Shown here: piece after piece, positions 9,517 to 17,953 of the stretch
Numbering within the stretch: position 1 is the stretch's first letter
Layout: the number at the start of each line of letters is the position of its first letter
Source of the DNA: Sporosarcina sp. FSL K6-1522
GTDB lineage: Bacteria; Bacillota; Bacilli; Bacillales_A; Planococcaceae
Length of the DNA: 64,000 bases
NCBI RefSeq assembly: GCF_038622445.1
Contig: NZ_CP152019.1
Span: forward strand, 186,001-250,000
Direction of reading: 5' to 3'
Position numbers and translations under genes: made by a program
Notes under the pieces: model-generated
Databases searched by the model: none
Told to the model about the DNA's origin: nothing
The model's input: only the letters and a program-made list of their open reading frames with translations

Positions 9517-10536
9517 TCAGCCGAAAAATTGATGGTACAACTTGCGGCCTATTTTCATATCCTTCAATCCATGAATTAACAGACGACCATTGCCGAACAA
9601 AATACAGCGATAGCCGCTCGCAGTGAACTCTACAAAGAATGGTGTCACTTTGTAAGGAACAGCTAAACGTTGCGCAACCGCTTCTCCATCAGCAAGCGTC
9701 AATGTTCGTCCTACATCCGGCGTAATTTGCACCGTATCTCGTCCACATAACACCGCATAGCCTGTCCCTTCCATACGTGTTAACGCTGGGTACACAGGCT
9801 CTTCTCCACAAGTCTCACATCGTTCGTTACGCATACGGGAAATCCCTGCCTCTACCTGCGTATTATTCCACACGTCAAAATGAAGAACTTTTTTACGCAT
9901 CGCAGCTTCATTACCTGTCAGCCACTTCAATGCTTCCGCACTTTGGTGCGCAGCCGTAATCTGAACAGCAGGCGCAATAATCCCCGCTGTATCACATGTC
10001 TCGTTGACAGATGGCAATACAGGCAACAAACAACGAAAACAAGCGGACGTCCCCGGGACAAACGGGAAAACCGTACCCGAGCTACCAACACAAGCCCCAT
10101 AAATCCATGGAATTCCTTTTTTCCATGCCATATCATTCATTAATAAGCGCGTTTCAAAATTATCCGTAGCATCCATAATAAGATGTGCATCTTTCGTCAT
10201 TTCTTCCATTAACGGCCCATCGACATGGTCCAACACCGTGACAATATCGACATCTGAACGAATCGCCTTTAAACGGCGTTCAGCAGCCACTACTTTAGGC
10301 ATCGCGTCTTGCGCATCCTGTTCAGTAAATAGCTGCTGACGTTGTAAATTTGTCGGTTCAACATAATCACGATCAGCAAGCGTCAACTTGCCAACTCCTG
10401 CGCGAACGAGCGTCTCCGAAATGGCTGATCCTAATGCGCCACAACCAATTACGACAACATGCGCCGCACTCAATTTGTCCTGCCCCACTTGCCCAATCGG
10501 CTTGAACAACATTTGTCTTGAATATCGATTTTTCAC
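9517..10536 (-). CDS. moeB: ThiF/MoeB-family sulfur-carrier adenylyltransferase
   Basis: A 339-residue E1-like enzyme that adenylates the C-terminal glycine of MoaD (and possibly ThiS). Seen: the nucleotide loop VVIGCGALGSAIS near residues 28-40, the MDATDNFETR block, and zinc cysteine pairs CFRC and CETC. The C-terminal about 80 residues beyond the core are not a rhodanese domain that I can recognise. The start is the GTG at 10536, with AAGGAGTG 5 nt upstream. Position in the Moco cluster favours MoeB over ThiF. Confidence 0.9.
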   Translation of the reverse strand: MKNRYSRQMLFKPIGQVGQDKLSAAHVVVIGCGALGSAISETLVRAGVGKLTLADRDYVEPTNLQRQQLFTEQDAQDAMPKVVAAERRLKAIRSDVDIVTVLDHVDGPLMEEMTKDAHLIMDATDNFETRLLMNDMAWKKGIPWIYGACVGSSGTVFPFVPGTSACFRCLLPVLPSVNETCDTAGIIAPAVQITAAHQSAEALKWLTGNEAAMRKKVLHFDVWNNTQVEAGISRMRNERCETCGEEPVYPALTRMEGTGYAVLCGRDTVQITPDVGRTLTLADGEAVAQRLAVPYKVTPFFVEFTASGYRCILFGNGRLLIHGLKDMKIGRKLYHQFFG

Positions 10537-10564
10537 GAAAACACTCCTTGCGCTTTTTATAATC

Positions 10565-10697
10565 AATTACGCCCCAGCATAATTGCGTCCAGATTTTTTC
10601 GAACAAGCTCGAAAAGCTCCCCTGAAAATCTGTGACATCCGTCGGAGGCTTAACTTGAATCAGTAAGGAGTTTAAACTCCCTACTGATTTAAGTTAA
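10565..10697. repeat. Dispersed structured repeat, short copy
   Basis: This stretch between moeB and narK shares its framework with 48594-48842: an AATTA-based 5' hairpin, then TTGCGTCCAGATTTTTTCGA, then a strand with AAAATCTGTGACATCC, then CGGAGGCTT, and a 3' palindrome centred on GTTTAAAC. CAGATTTT and AAAATCTG can pair as a long-range stem. It lacks the two 61-nt modules present in the long copy. Confidence 0.75.
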
Positions 10698-10738
10698 AAT
10701 AAAGCGAGGGCTTCCGGTCATATCAACCGGCTGCCCTC
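10692..10738 (-). terminator. Terminator of narK-PAS
   Basis: GAGGGC and GCCCTC (10733-10738 and 10706-10711) with inner CCGGT/ACCGG form a stem that starts in the last codons of narK and is followed by a T-rich tail on the minus strand. Confidence 0.7.
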
Positions 10739-12232
10739 TCCGCCCGAAGGCGTTATATCGCTGAATGTTCCTACGTAACGAGTCACATCTCCAGAATCGT
10801 CCTTCACTACACTAATGGACAATAACTCCAAATATTCTTCCCCGCTTTTCTTTTTATTCCACATGCGACCTTGCCATAGTCCCTCTTCGCCGATTTGACT
10901 CCACATCGTTGTGTAGAACTCTTTCGACTGTTTACCAGAGCTCAGGATATTCGGGTTGCGCCCAACGACTTCCTCTTCCGAATAACCCGTCAGCCTCGTA
11001 AATGCCGGATTCACCGATTCAATCGTACCTGAAGCATCCGTTACTAGAATACCCTGCCCTGTCGAATTAAACACTTCCACCGACATCGACAACCGATCCA
11101 TATAATAGAGCCAAACGACGAGCACAAGACTGACAAGTGCAACTTGTGAAAAGGCCATGAAACCAATTGAATAGGAACCTGTCATCGAGTGAATAACCGA
11201 CAACAACAACGGTGGGAAAAATCCACCAATCCCGCCCATCATCGATACAATTCCATTCACAATCCCCGCTTGCTTGTTAAAATAGAACGGCACAAGCTTA
11301 AAGATCACACCGTTCCCAATCCCCGCCGTTGTAGCAATTAACATACTGCCCACTGTATACAAGGCAATCGTTGGTGAGAATGCGAGAATAATAGCCGCAA
11401 CCGTCAGACCAAAAAAGACACCCATCAGTAGAAATAACGGTTGGAACTTATCTGCCAGCCACCCACCGACCGGACGCAAAAAGGTTGCAACCGCGATAAA
11501 ACCGGCTGTCCGCATCCCTGCATCCACTTTCTCTAACTCAAAATAAGTCACGAGAAAGTTTGGTAGAAAAACTGTAAAGGCCACAAACGAACCAAAGGTG
11601 ATGAAGTAAAACAGTGAAAAGAACCATAGTTTTTCATTTTTATAAACGCCTTTAATCTGCTCAACAATCGGCGTTTTTACTTTAACTTCTTTACGATCCC
11701 CAAACACGAAATTCAATGCTGCAAAAATAAGGAGCAAGATGAGGTAAAGCTTAACCGTCATGGACCAGCCAATTTGCGTAGCCAGCACCGGCGCAGCGAA
11801 TGTTGAAATTGCCGTCCCCATGTTCCCCATACCGTAAATTCCGTTCACTAAACCATGCTTTTCTTTCGGATAGTACTTCGGCAGTGATGTCACCCCTACC
11901 GAAAACACCGCGCCCCCAATCCCAAGGAACGTCCCACCGATAATTAAATCGGTAAACGTCGACGCTTCACTTATGTAAAAAACCGGGAACAGAAGCAAGA
12001 TAAAACTGACTAAAAAAATCAATCTAGCTCCAAATATATTAGCATAATATCCTAATGGAATCCGCAAAATAGAACCTAAAACAATCGGTACCGCCGTAAC
12101 AATGGCTAGTTTTTCTGCTGGAATCGAAATATCCTCTATGATAAAAGGCAGTAGTGAAGAAATCAAAACCCATACCATAAATCCGACTACTAAGTTTGCC
12201 GTCTGCAACGGCAATTGTGCTTTTCTAATCAT
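10718..12232 (-). CDS. narK: NarK-type nitrate/nitrite transporter fused to a C-terminal PAS domain
   Basis: A 504-residue membrane protein. Residues 1 to about 382 form a major-facilitator transporter of the NarK type with about 12 membrane segments; RIPLGYYANIFGAR and FLRPVGGWLADKF are the two inter-helix signatures. Residues about 383-493 form a PAS domain: ILVTDASGTIESVNPAFTRL, then TGYSEEEVVGRNPNILSSG, and a C-terminal core ending in YVGTFSDIT. No output domain follows. Known NarK proteins end after the last membrane helix. The gene is last in the nitrate cluster and has its own upstream region with an NreC-like site. The PAS domain may let the carrier, or a partner, respond to redox, a ligand or nitrate (inference). 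Confidence 0.9.
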   Translation of the reverse strand: MIRKAQLPLQTANLVVGFMVWVLISSLLPFIIEDISIPAEKLAIVTAVPIVLGSILRIPLGYYANIFGARLIFLVSFILLLFPVFYISEASTFTDLIIGGTFLGIGGAVFSVGVTSLPKYYPKEKHGLVNGIYGMGNMGTAISTFAAPVLATQIGWSMTVKLYLILLLIFAALNFVFGDRKEVKVKTPIVEQIKGVYKNEKLWFFSLFYFITFGSFVAFTVFLPNFLVTYFELEKVDAGMRTAGFIAVATFLRPVGGWLADKFQPLFLLMGVFFGLTVAAIILAFSPTIALYTVGSMLIATTAGIGNGVIFKLVPFYFNKQAGIVNGIVSMMGGIGGFFPPLLLSVIHSMTGSYSIGFMAFSQVALVSLVLVVWLYYMDRLSMSVEVFNSTGQGILVTDASGTIESVNPAFTRLTGYSEEEVVGRNPNILSSGKQSKEFYTTMWSQIGEEGLWQGRMWNKKKSGEEYLELLSISVVKDDSGDVTRYVGTFSDITPSGGEGSRLI

Positions 12233-12341
12233 CCCAATCAGTCCAATTCTAAAGTTTTATCTTTATTCGATGAATAAACCTTTAAGATAATTGTATCGAT
12301 TGTCTAGCCAAAACACGATTAGGCGCTTCCCTTTGATTCCC

Positions 12342-12355
12342 TAAGGAAATCCCTA
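12342..12355 (-). promoter_or_regulatory. NreC-like binding site upstream of narK
   Basis: The minus strand reads TAGGGATTTCCTTA, close to the published staphylococcal NreC palindrome TAGGGN4CCCTA. Its centre is about 116 bp before the narK start, and similar sites precede narG and ric. Confidence 0.55.
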
Positions 12356-12362
12356 TATTCCT

Positions 12363-12890
12363 TCACAAGATAGACGTATACAGTTGTTCATACAACTGAT
12401 CTTGTTCTTCCATTCGCAGGACGTTATTCACCATTGGAAAAAGGATTGCTTCTTCTTTCACAAAATGGACCGTAATCACTTCAAACGCTTCTCCTGCATC
12501 TCTCACAACAGCCTTCATATCCTGCATCGTCAATTCGCTTACGTCCCCACGCGTATGATGCAAAAAATGACCGATATACGCATCGATTTCTTCATGCTCT
12601 TCTTCTGTCGCATGCACAGGCCCCTGGTCATTCCCTACGTAGAGTGACAACAAAGGAAATAGAAATTCCTCTTCCTTTTCCGTATGATTTTTCAAAGGAT
12701 CAATGAATTCAATGATCAGCTTACGTAATGTTTGCAACGCTTCTCGACCTTCCTCAAGCGTATAAATATCCCGTTCAAAGCCTAATACAATGGCATGCCA
12801 ACCATCCATTAAATAAGCCAAATACCGATGTTCATTTTCAAGCACGCGTAATGCCGGGAGGTCAAACTTAAACCTACTTCCTTCCGCCAC
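12363..12890 (-). CDS. Hemerythrin HHE-domain protein
   Basis: A 175-residue all-helical cytosolic protein of the hemerythrin family, which binds a di-iron centre with histidines and carboxylates. Candidate ligands seen: ENEHRYL near residue 20, NHTEKEEEFLFP, HATEEEHEEID and HFVKEEAILFP. A GTG start at 12890 follows GGAGG at 10 nt. It lies 14 nt downstream of nreC and so belongs to the nreABC operon. An O2- or NO-binding, protective or sensory role in nitrate respiration is likely by context but not shown. Confidence 0.85.
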   Translation of the reverse strand: MAEGSRFKFDLPALRVLENEHRYLAYLMDGWHAIVLGFERDIYTLEEGREALQTLRKLIIEFIDPLKNHTEKEEEFLFPLLSLYVGNDQGPVHATEEEHEEIDAYIGHFLHHTRGDVSELTMQDMKAVVRDAGEAFEVITVHFVKEEAILFPMVNNVLRMEEQDQLYEQLYTSIL

Positions 12891-12904
12891 GATTGATGCA
12901 CCTC

Positions 12905-13552
12905 CTAAAAGTTCAAAAACTTCTTTCTCAATGCATATTCAACGAGCTCGGGACGACTTTTCAATTGCAACTTTTCCATAATTTTCGATTTATGCGCTTC
13001 GACCGTCTTCACTGAAATATAGAGTTTCTCTGCGATTTCTTTATTGCCATACCCTTTTGCGACAAGTGGCAACACTTCAATTTCACGTTTCGATAAAATC
13101 TTGAAAGGATCTGTTTCCGCACCCTCTCCGTCTCTTCTTACAAATTCTCGGACAAGAGAAGTCGCCATCGCCGGGTGGATATACGTGCCCCCTTCATAAA
13201 TAACACGAATCGCAATGAGTAGTTCTTCATCTGGCGAGTTTTTCAACACATAACCAGATGCCCCATTTTTCAACACATGGAACAAGTACTCTTCATCGTC
13301 ATGCATCGTTAAAATAAGAATTTTCGTTTCTGGAAAATCTTCTTTGATTTTCCCTGTCGCAATGAGACCACTTTCTCCTGGAGGCATGCTCAAATCCATT
13401 AACAAGAGATCCGGACGATGTTTGGCGACCATATCGTACGCCTCCAACCCATCAGCCGCAGTCGCCACAACCTCCATATCATCCTGGTAATTCAGAATGT
13501 GCATGAAGCCGCTTCGAACCACTGCGTGATCATCCGCGATTATGATTTTCAA
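12905..13552 (-). CDS. nreC: Response regulator NreC
   Basis: A 215-residue NarL/FixJ-type regulator. Seen: receiver domain with acidic pair D7-D8, phospho-acceptor D53 (LLMDLSMP), and a C-terminal LuxR helix-turn-helix ([15 protein letters not shown] through [13 protein letters not shown]). Phosphorylated by NreB under anoxia, NreC activates nitrate-respiration genes in staphylococci. It overlaps nreB by 23 nt. Its likely targets here are the three TAGGG-type palindromes before narG, narK and ric. Confidence 0.93.
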   Translation of the reverse strand: MKIIIADDHAVVRSGFMHILNYQDDMEVVATAADGLEAYDMVAKHRPDLLLMDLSMPPGESGLIATGKIKEDFPETKILILTMHDDEEYLFHVLKNGASGYVLKNSPDEELLIAIRVIYEGGTYIHPAMATSLVREFVRRDGEGAETDPFKILSKREIEVLPLVAKGYGNKEIAEKLYISVKTVEAHKSKIMEKLQLKSRPELVEYALRKKFLNF

Positions 13553-14609
13553 GCGCCATCTCCTCCTTCACTGGAATTTCCAAACGAATCGCCGTACCTT
13601 TTCCCAGTTCAGCATCAATCGTAATTTGTCCCTCAACCAATTCGGCCCGTTCCCTCATGCCGTACAAGCCAAGCCCCGTACCTTTTGGATGTACCGCATT
13701 CAAGTCGAAGCCAACTCCTTCATCCGTCACATGCAATTTTAAAATCCCTTGCTCCTCAAAAAGACGAACATCAATGTCATCCGTACTCGCATATTTCAAC
13801 GCATTGAAAACCGCTTCTTGGCAAATACGATAGACGACTGTCTCGATTTCACCTTCGTATCTTTTCGACTCGAGTTCTGCTGCAAAATGGACAACGAGCC
13901 CATAATTCTTTTCAATCCATTTGAAATGTGTTCGAAACGCCGCTTCCAGCCCTAAATCATCTAATGTCGCAGGACGAAGCTCCACGGACAGATGACGAAT
14001 ATCATCTAGCAACCGCATTAACGAGCCTTCCGTCTGTTGTACTTTCTTCAATACGTCCTCATCGATATTCATATACTTTAAGACTCGAAGTTCTACCAAC
14101 GAACTCAACATCTCTTGCGCCACACTATCATGCAATTCCCTTGAAATTCGTTTTCGCTCATCTTCCTGGGCTTTGATGACGCTTTTCATCATCCTTTTTT
14201 GATTGAGCGACTCTTGGGTTTTATATTGCTTCGTCAAATCCCGTAGCATGAACACACGAACCCCGTTTTCAGCATCAATCGTCTGATAACTAGCTGCATA
14301 CGGAATCACACCTTTACCTTTTGTATCTAAGTACACTTGAAATGACGTAAAATCCTCTTTCGGGTTGATCATGTAGCAAGATAAACAGGTTTGCAGTTCC
14401 TGTTCATTTGTATACCCTTTACACGTCAGGCAAATCGCATTGGCCTCTCCCACCATCATTCGATCGAGTACGTCCACATTCAAAATAAGCTGGGCTGCGT
14501 CATTCATCGCAATCACTTTTCCATTCCGATCAAAAAAGAAGATGGCTTCGGCTGCATTGTCGTATAGCTTCATCAACAACTCGGATAACTGATTCGTCTT
14601 GATATCCAT
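13530..14609 (-). CDS. nreB: Oxygen-sensing histidine kinase NreB
   Basis: A cytosolic kinase of about 359 residues. Its N-terminal PAS domain carries four cysteines at C60, C63, C75 and C78, the exact CxxC-x11-CxxC spacing that holds the O2-labile [4Fe-4S] cluster of staphylococcal NreB. Then follow a HisKA_3 dimerisation domain with the phospho-histidine H160 ([10 protein letters not shown]) and an HATPase_c domain (GTGLGLYGM). There are no membrane segments. The ATG at 14609 overlaps the nreA stop as TGATG; a TTG one codon upstream is also possible. Loss of the cluster in oxygen should switch the kinase off. Confidence 0.94.
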   Translation of the reverse strand: MDIKTNQLSELLMKLYDNAAEAIFFFDRNGKVIAMNDAAQLILNVDVLDRMMVGEANAICLTCKGYTNEQELQTCLSCYMINPKEDFTSFQVYLDTKGKGVIPYAASYQTIDAENGVRVFMLRDLTKQYKTQESLNQKRMMKSVIKAQEDERKRISRELHDSVAQEMLSSLVELRVLKYMNIDEDVLKKVQQTEGSLMRLLDDIRHLSVELRPATLDDLGLEAAFRTHFKWIEKNYGLVVHFAAELESKRYEGEIETVVYRICQEAVFNALKYASTDDIDVRLFEEQGILKLHVTDEGVGFDLNAVHPKGTGLGLYGMRERAELVEGQITIDAELGKGTAIRLEIPVKEEMALENHNRG

Positions 14610-15073
14610 CAATCTTTCACCATCTCCTTACAATAAAATGGACCAAATTCTGAGCCGATTACCCGTTGAAATTCCCCAAATGCCTCTGTCGTTAATTTCA
14701 TGCCTTCCCGATAGCCAACAAGCAAGACACCTTTTACACGATTGTATTTATAAAGCGGGATTGCCCCAAAGCTTTTTAGCCCTTCCGCCACTACAATCGG
14801 GTAATTGAACATATCATTTGCCCCCACCACACCGTCTGTGTCTTCTACCAAAAAGGGCTTACCTGTTTTAAATACATGACCCGCAACACCTTTACCTGTT
14901 TGCAACACAATTCTTTGATAACGGTTGCTTCGATTGCCCGTTGCATGTGTCCACTTCAGCTCAAAACGTCTTTCAGCTGGCTGCACGAGCGCAATCGCAA
15001 CAAAGTCAAAGGCAAAACGCTCACGCAACTGCTCAATTTCCTCTTGAAAATCGAAATCTTCCTGTCCAGTCAT
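14609..15073 (-). CDS. nreA: Nitrate-sensing GAF protein NreA
   Basis: A 154-residue single GAF-domain protein. Staphylococcal NreA binds nitrate and, when empty, inhibits NreB phosphorylation. Position (first of nreABC), length and GAF blocks (GKGVAGHVFKTGKPFLVED, FGAIPLYKYNRVKGVLLVGYRE) fit. It starts 46 nt after the narI stop, so it may be read through from the nar operon: no terminator is visible between narI and nreA. Confidence 0.88.
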   Translation of the reverse strand: MTGQEDFDFQEEIEQLRERFAFDFVAIALVQPAERRFELKWTHATGNRSNRYQRIVLQTGKGVAGHVFKTGKPFLVEDTDGVVGANDMFNYPIVVAEGLKSFGAIPLYKYNRVKGVLLVGYREGMKLTTEAFGEFQRVIGSEFGPFYCKEMVKD

Positions 15074-15119
15074 ATCGATACTCCTTATACAGAAAAAGGC
15101 TTTGCACCTTTTTCCTAAG

Positions 15120-15800
15120 TTAATTCGTACGGTTCTTTCTATACAGGATATAGCTTCTGCCTACATAATTCAACGGCACACTCCATACATGAACAAGTCT
15201 TGTGAAAGGCCACATAGCAAATATCAAGAATCCTGATAGTATGTGCAATTGAAAGGCCACTGGAACAGCCGACATAAGACCCGCTTCAGGGCGGAAAATA
15301 AGAAGGGAACGGAACCAAATAGATATAGAGTCTCGATAATCGAATTCAGGTTGTGCCACATTCGTAGCAACCACGCTGTAAATCCCAAGAAAAACGATAA
15401 GCAACAATAACGAGTTCACGATTAAATCCGATGCTGTTGATAATTTACGAACGTTGGCCAACAAAAATCGACGTGACGTCAAAATCACCATACCTGCAAG
15501 TGTCATGAAGCCGAAAAAACCACCAATCCAAACCGCACCCATATGATACAGATGGTCGCTAATGCCAAGCGCACGTGTCCACTCCTTCGGCACACCTAAA
15601 CCGACAACATGCCCCGCAATGACCGGCATCACCCCAATGTGAAATAAAATACTCCCAAGCATCAATTGCTTTTTCTCAATGAACTCACTGGACTTTGCCG
15701 TCCAACCAAATTGGTCACTACGATACCTAAAAATATGACCGACAATAAACGTTGCCATGCAAATATAAGGGAAAATGACCCACAAAAATTGACTAGTCAT
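15120..15800 (-). CDS. narI: Respiratory nitrate reductase gamma subunit NarI
   Basis: A 226-residue membrane cytochrome b with five predicted helices that takes electrons from menaquinol and passes them to NarH. Histidines within helices (GHIFRYR, LFHIGVMPVIAGHVVGLG, FQLHILSGF) are candidate ligands of the two haems. The ATG at 15800 is chosen because AGGAGG lies 9 nt upstream; the in-frame TTG at 15806 is only 3 nt from it. It overlaps narJ by 8 nt. Confidence 0.95.
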   Translation of the reverse strand: MTSQFLWVIFPYICMATFIVGHIFRYRSDQFGWTAKSSEFIEKKQLMLGSILFHIGVMPVIAGHVVGLGVPKEWTRALGISDHLYHMGAVWIGGFFGFMTLAGMVILTSRRFLLANVRKLSTASDLIVNSLLLLIVFLGIYSVVATNVAQPEFDYRDSISIWFRSLLIFRPEAGLMSAVPVAFQLHILSGFLIFAMWPFTRLVHVWSVPLNYVGRSYILYRKNRTN

Positions 15801-16362
15801 TGGCAAGTTCCTCCTGACGAATACAAGACTTGAACGTTTCCCTCATTCCTCGAATGAGATGATAATAAGGATTATTATACTTTTCTAAGGCCTTCATTAA
15901 ATGATAGCTTCCGTCCTCCATCACAGCGAGAAGCATGGAATAACTTTGCTGTGCGCGTGGATCTCCTAGCCATTCCGCTGCGTAAATGAATTCACACATG
16001 AGCGGCAGAAAATCGGATAATTCGTTATCCGACATATTCAACCCGAACATTTCATAGAGCACTTTTAATTTCGCCAGCATTTGGCCACGTTCTTTCGCAT
16101 CCTCATACTTCACATAGGTCATAAATAGCGTCGATTCCTTCTGAAAATCGAATGTATACGTATACATCTCCCGAATGTCATCGAGGCTATGCTCATACAT
16201 TTCATCCCAATACGTTTTGACTGAGGCATAGGCCGGGTGGGAAGAGTCAAATGACTCTTCCAAAACCGCCGGGTGGAAACTAAGTTTTTCAGGATACGAT
16301 AGCTGATAGGCGAAAAAGCCAAATGCATGCTTCTCTTCATACAATCGCTTCAGATCAATCAC
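15793..16362 (-). CDS. narJ: Nitrate reductase assembly chaperone NarJ
   Basis: A 189-residue TorD/NarJ-family chaperone that binds the NarG N terminus and controls cofactor insertion and membrane docking. It is helical, with the YPEKLSFHPAVLE and PLMCEFIYAAEWL stretches of the family. The GTG at 16362 is the likely start: a run of six G lies 7 nt upstream and the length then matches the Bacillus protein. It overlaps the narH stop by 8 nt. Confidence 0.92.
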   Translation of the reverse strand: MIDLKRLYEEKHAFGFFAYQLSYPEKLSFHPAVLEESFDSSHPAYASVKTYWDEMYEHSLDDIREMYTYTFDFQKESTLFMTYVKYEDAKERGQMLAKLKVLYEMFGLNMSDNELSDFLPLMCEFIYAAEWLGDPRAQQSYSMLLAVMEDGSYHLMKALEKYNNPYYHLIRGMRETFKSCIRQEELAND

Positions 16363-17953
16363 GCCAGATCCCCCCATAGAAATTCTCTTCATAGATTTCC
16401 TTGCCTGATTTAGCCGGCGTAGCAGGTCCACACCCATCACAGTTGCCACCTGTCCCCATGACAGAATAACTAAATTGGCTCTGGTTCGTGTCCCTACCAT
16501 AATCGCCCATCTCCGTATAGCCCGCAGAACCTTGTGAACGATACATATTCATATGCCCTTCTTTATGAGAAGTTGGGACGACAAAACGGTCTTCGTATTT
16601 CGCAATCGCTAACAGTCGATACATCTGCTTCGTTTGATGAGCCGACAAGCCGACACGTTCAAGGCGAGATTCATCAAATTCCTTGCCTGAAGACATTGCT
16701 CGCATAAAGGACCGCATCATCGCCATACGCTGCAACGCACCTTTGACCGTTTCCGTATCTCCAGCCGTCAACATGTTCGCCAAGTATTGAATCGGAATAC
16801 GCATCTCTTCAATCGCTGGGAAAATCATATCCGGATTTTTGATGGAATCTTTTCCTTCAAAGTAGTTCATAATCGGGCTCAGTGGCGGTACATACCAAAC
16901 CATCGGCAATGTTCGGTATTCAGGATGTAACGGGAAGGCCAACTTGTACTCAATCGCTAGTTTGTAAACCGGTGAGTTTTGGGCTGCCTCAATCCATTCT
17001 TCTGAAATACCATCTTTTCTAGCTTGTTCAATGACTTCCGGATCATTTGGATCAAGGAACAAATCACATTGCGCTTTGTACAAGTCTTTTTCATCTGGTG
17101 TCGAAGCCGCTTCAAGCACGCGGTCTGCATCATATAGAAGAACGCCTAAATAGCGGATACGTCCTGTACATGTCTCAGAACAAACTGTTGGCAGTCCTGA
17201 TTCAATCCGCGGGAAGCAGAATGTACATTTCTCTGCCTTGTTCGTTTTCCAGTTAAAGTACACTTTTTTATACGGACAACCTGTCATGCAATAACGCCAA
17301 CCGCGACAGGCTTCTTGGTCAACAAGGACAATCCCATCTTCATCACGCTTATACATCGCACCTGATGGACAAGACGCTACACAACTTGGGTTGAGGCAAT
17401 GCTCGCAAAGTCTTGGCAAATACATCATAAATGCTTGCTCGAAATTGAATTTAATTTCTTCCTCGATTTTCTCGATATTCGGGTCAGTTGGACCTGTAAT
17501 ATGTGCACCCGCTAGCTGATCCTCCCAGTTTGGACCCCATTCTAAATCCATGTATTCGCCGGATACGACCGATTTTGCACGTGCAACTGGTGTATGCTCG
17601 CTATCGCCAGCCATTGTTAACTTTTCGTAATCATACGTCCAAGGCTCATAGTAATCTTTCATCTCCGGCATATCTGGGTTGTAAAAGATTTTACCTAAGG
17701 CAATTTTCGATAGCTTGGAGCCTGATTTCAGCTCCAATTTGCCATTGCGTAATTTCCAGCCACCTTTATAGAGTTCCTGATCTTCCCAACGTTTTGGATA
17801 ACCGATTCCTGGCTTCGTTTCTACGTTGTTAAACCACATATACTCGGCACCTTCGCGGTTCGTCCATGTCGTTTTACACGTGACACTACATGTATGACAG
17901 CCGATACATTTATCGAGATTCATGACCATTGCAACTTGTGCTTTAATCTTCAA
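16355..17953 (-). CDS. narH: Respiratory nitrate reductase beta subunit NarH
   Basis: A 532-residue iron-sulfur protein that carries electrons from NarI to NarG. Seen: four cysteine clusters, starting with CIGCHTCSVTCK, then CEHCLNPSCVASCPSG, CRGWRYCMTGCPYKK and CTFCFPRIESGLPTVCSETC; the tryptophan in CRGWRYC marks the [3Fe-4S] site. It is longer than I expect for the family, with extra sequence around the C-terminal GTGGNCDGCGP segment that holds two additional cysteines. TTG start at 17953, AAGGAGG 9 nt upstream; it overlaps the narG stop by 11 nt. Confidence 0.96.
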   Translation of the reverse strand: MKIKAQVAMVMNLDKCIGCHTCSVTCKTTWTNREGAEYMWFNNVETKPGIGYPKRWEDQELYKGGWKLRNGKLELKSGSKLSKIALGKIFYNPDMPEMKDYYEPWTYDYEKLTMAGDSEHTPVARAKSVVSGEYMDLEWGPNWEDQLAGAHITGPTDPNIEKIEEEIKFNFEQAFMMYLPRLCEHCLNPSCVASCPSGAMYKRDEDGIVLVDQEACRGWRYCMTGCPYKKVYFNWKTNKAEKCTFCFPRIESGLPTVCSETCTGRIRYLGVLLYDADRVLEAASTPDEKDLYKAQCDLFLDPNDPEVIEQARKDGISEEWIEAAQNSPVYKLAIEYKLAFPLHPEYRTLPMVWYVPPLSPIMNYFEGKDSIKNPDMIFPAIEEMRIPIQYLANMLTAGDTETVKGALQRMAMMRSFMRAMSSGKEFDESRLERVGLSAHQTKQMYRLLAIAKYEDRFVVPTSHKEGHMNMYRSQGSAGYTEMGDYGRDTNQSQFSYSVMGTGGNCDGCGPATPAKSGKEIYEENFYGGIWRD

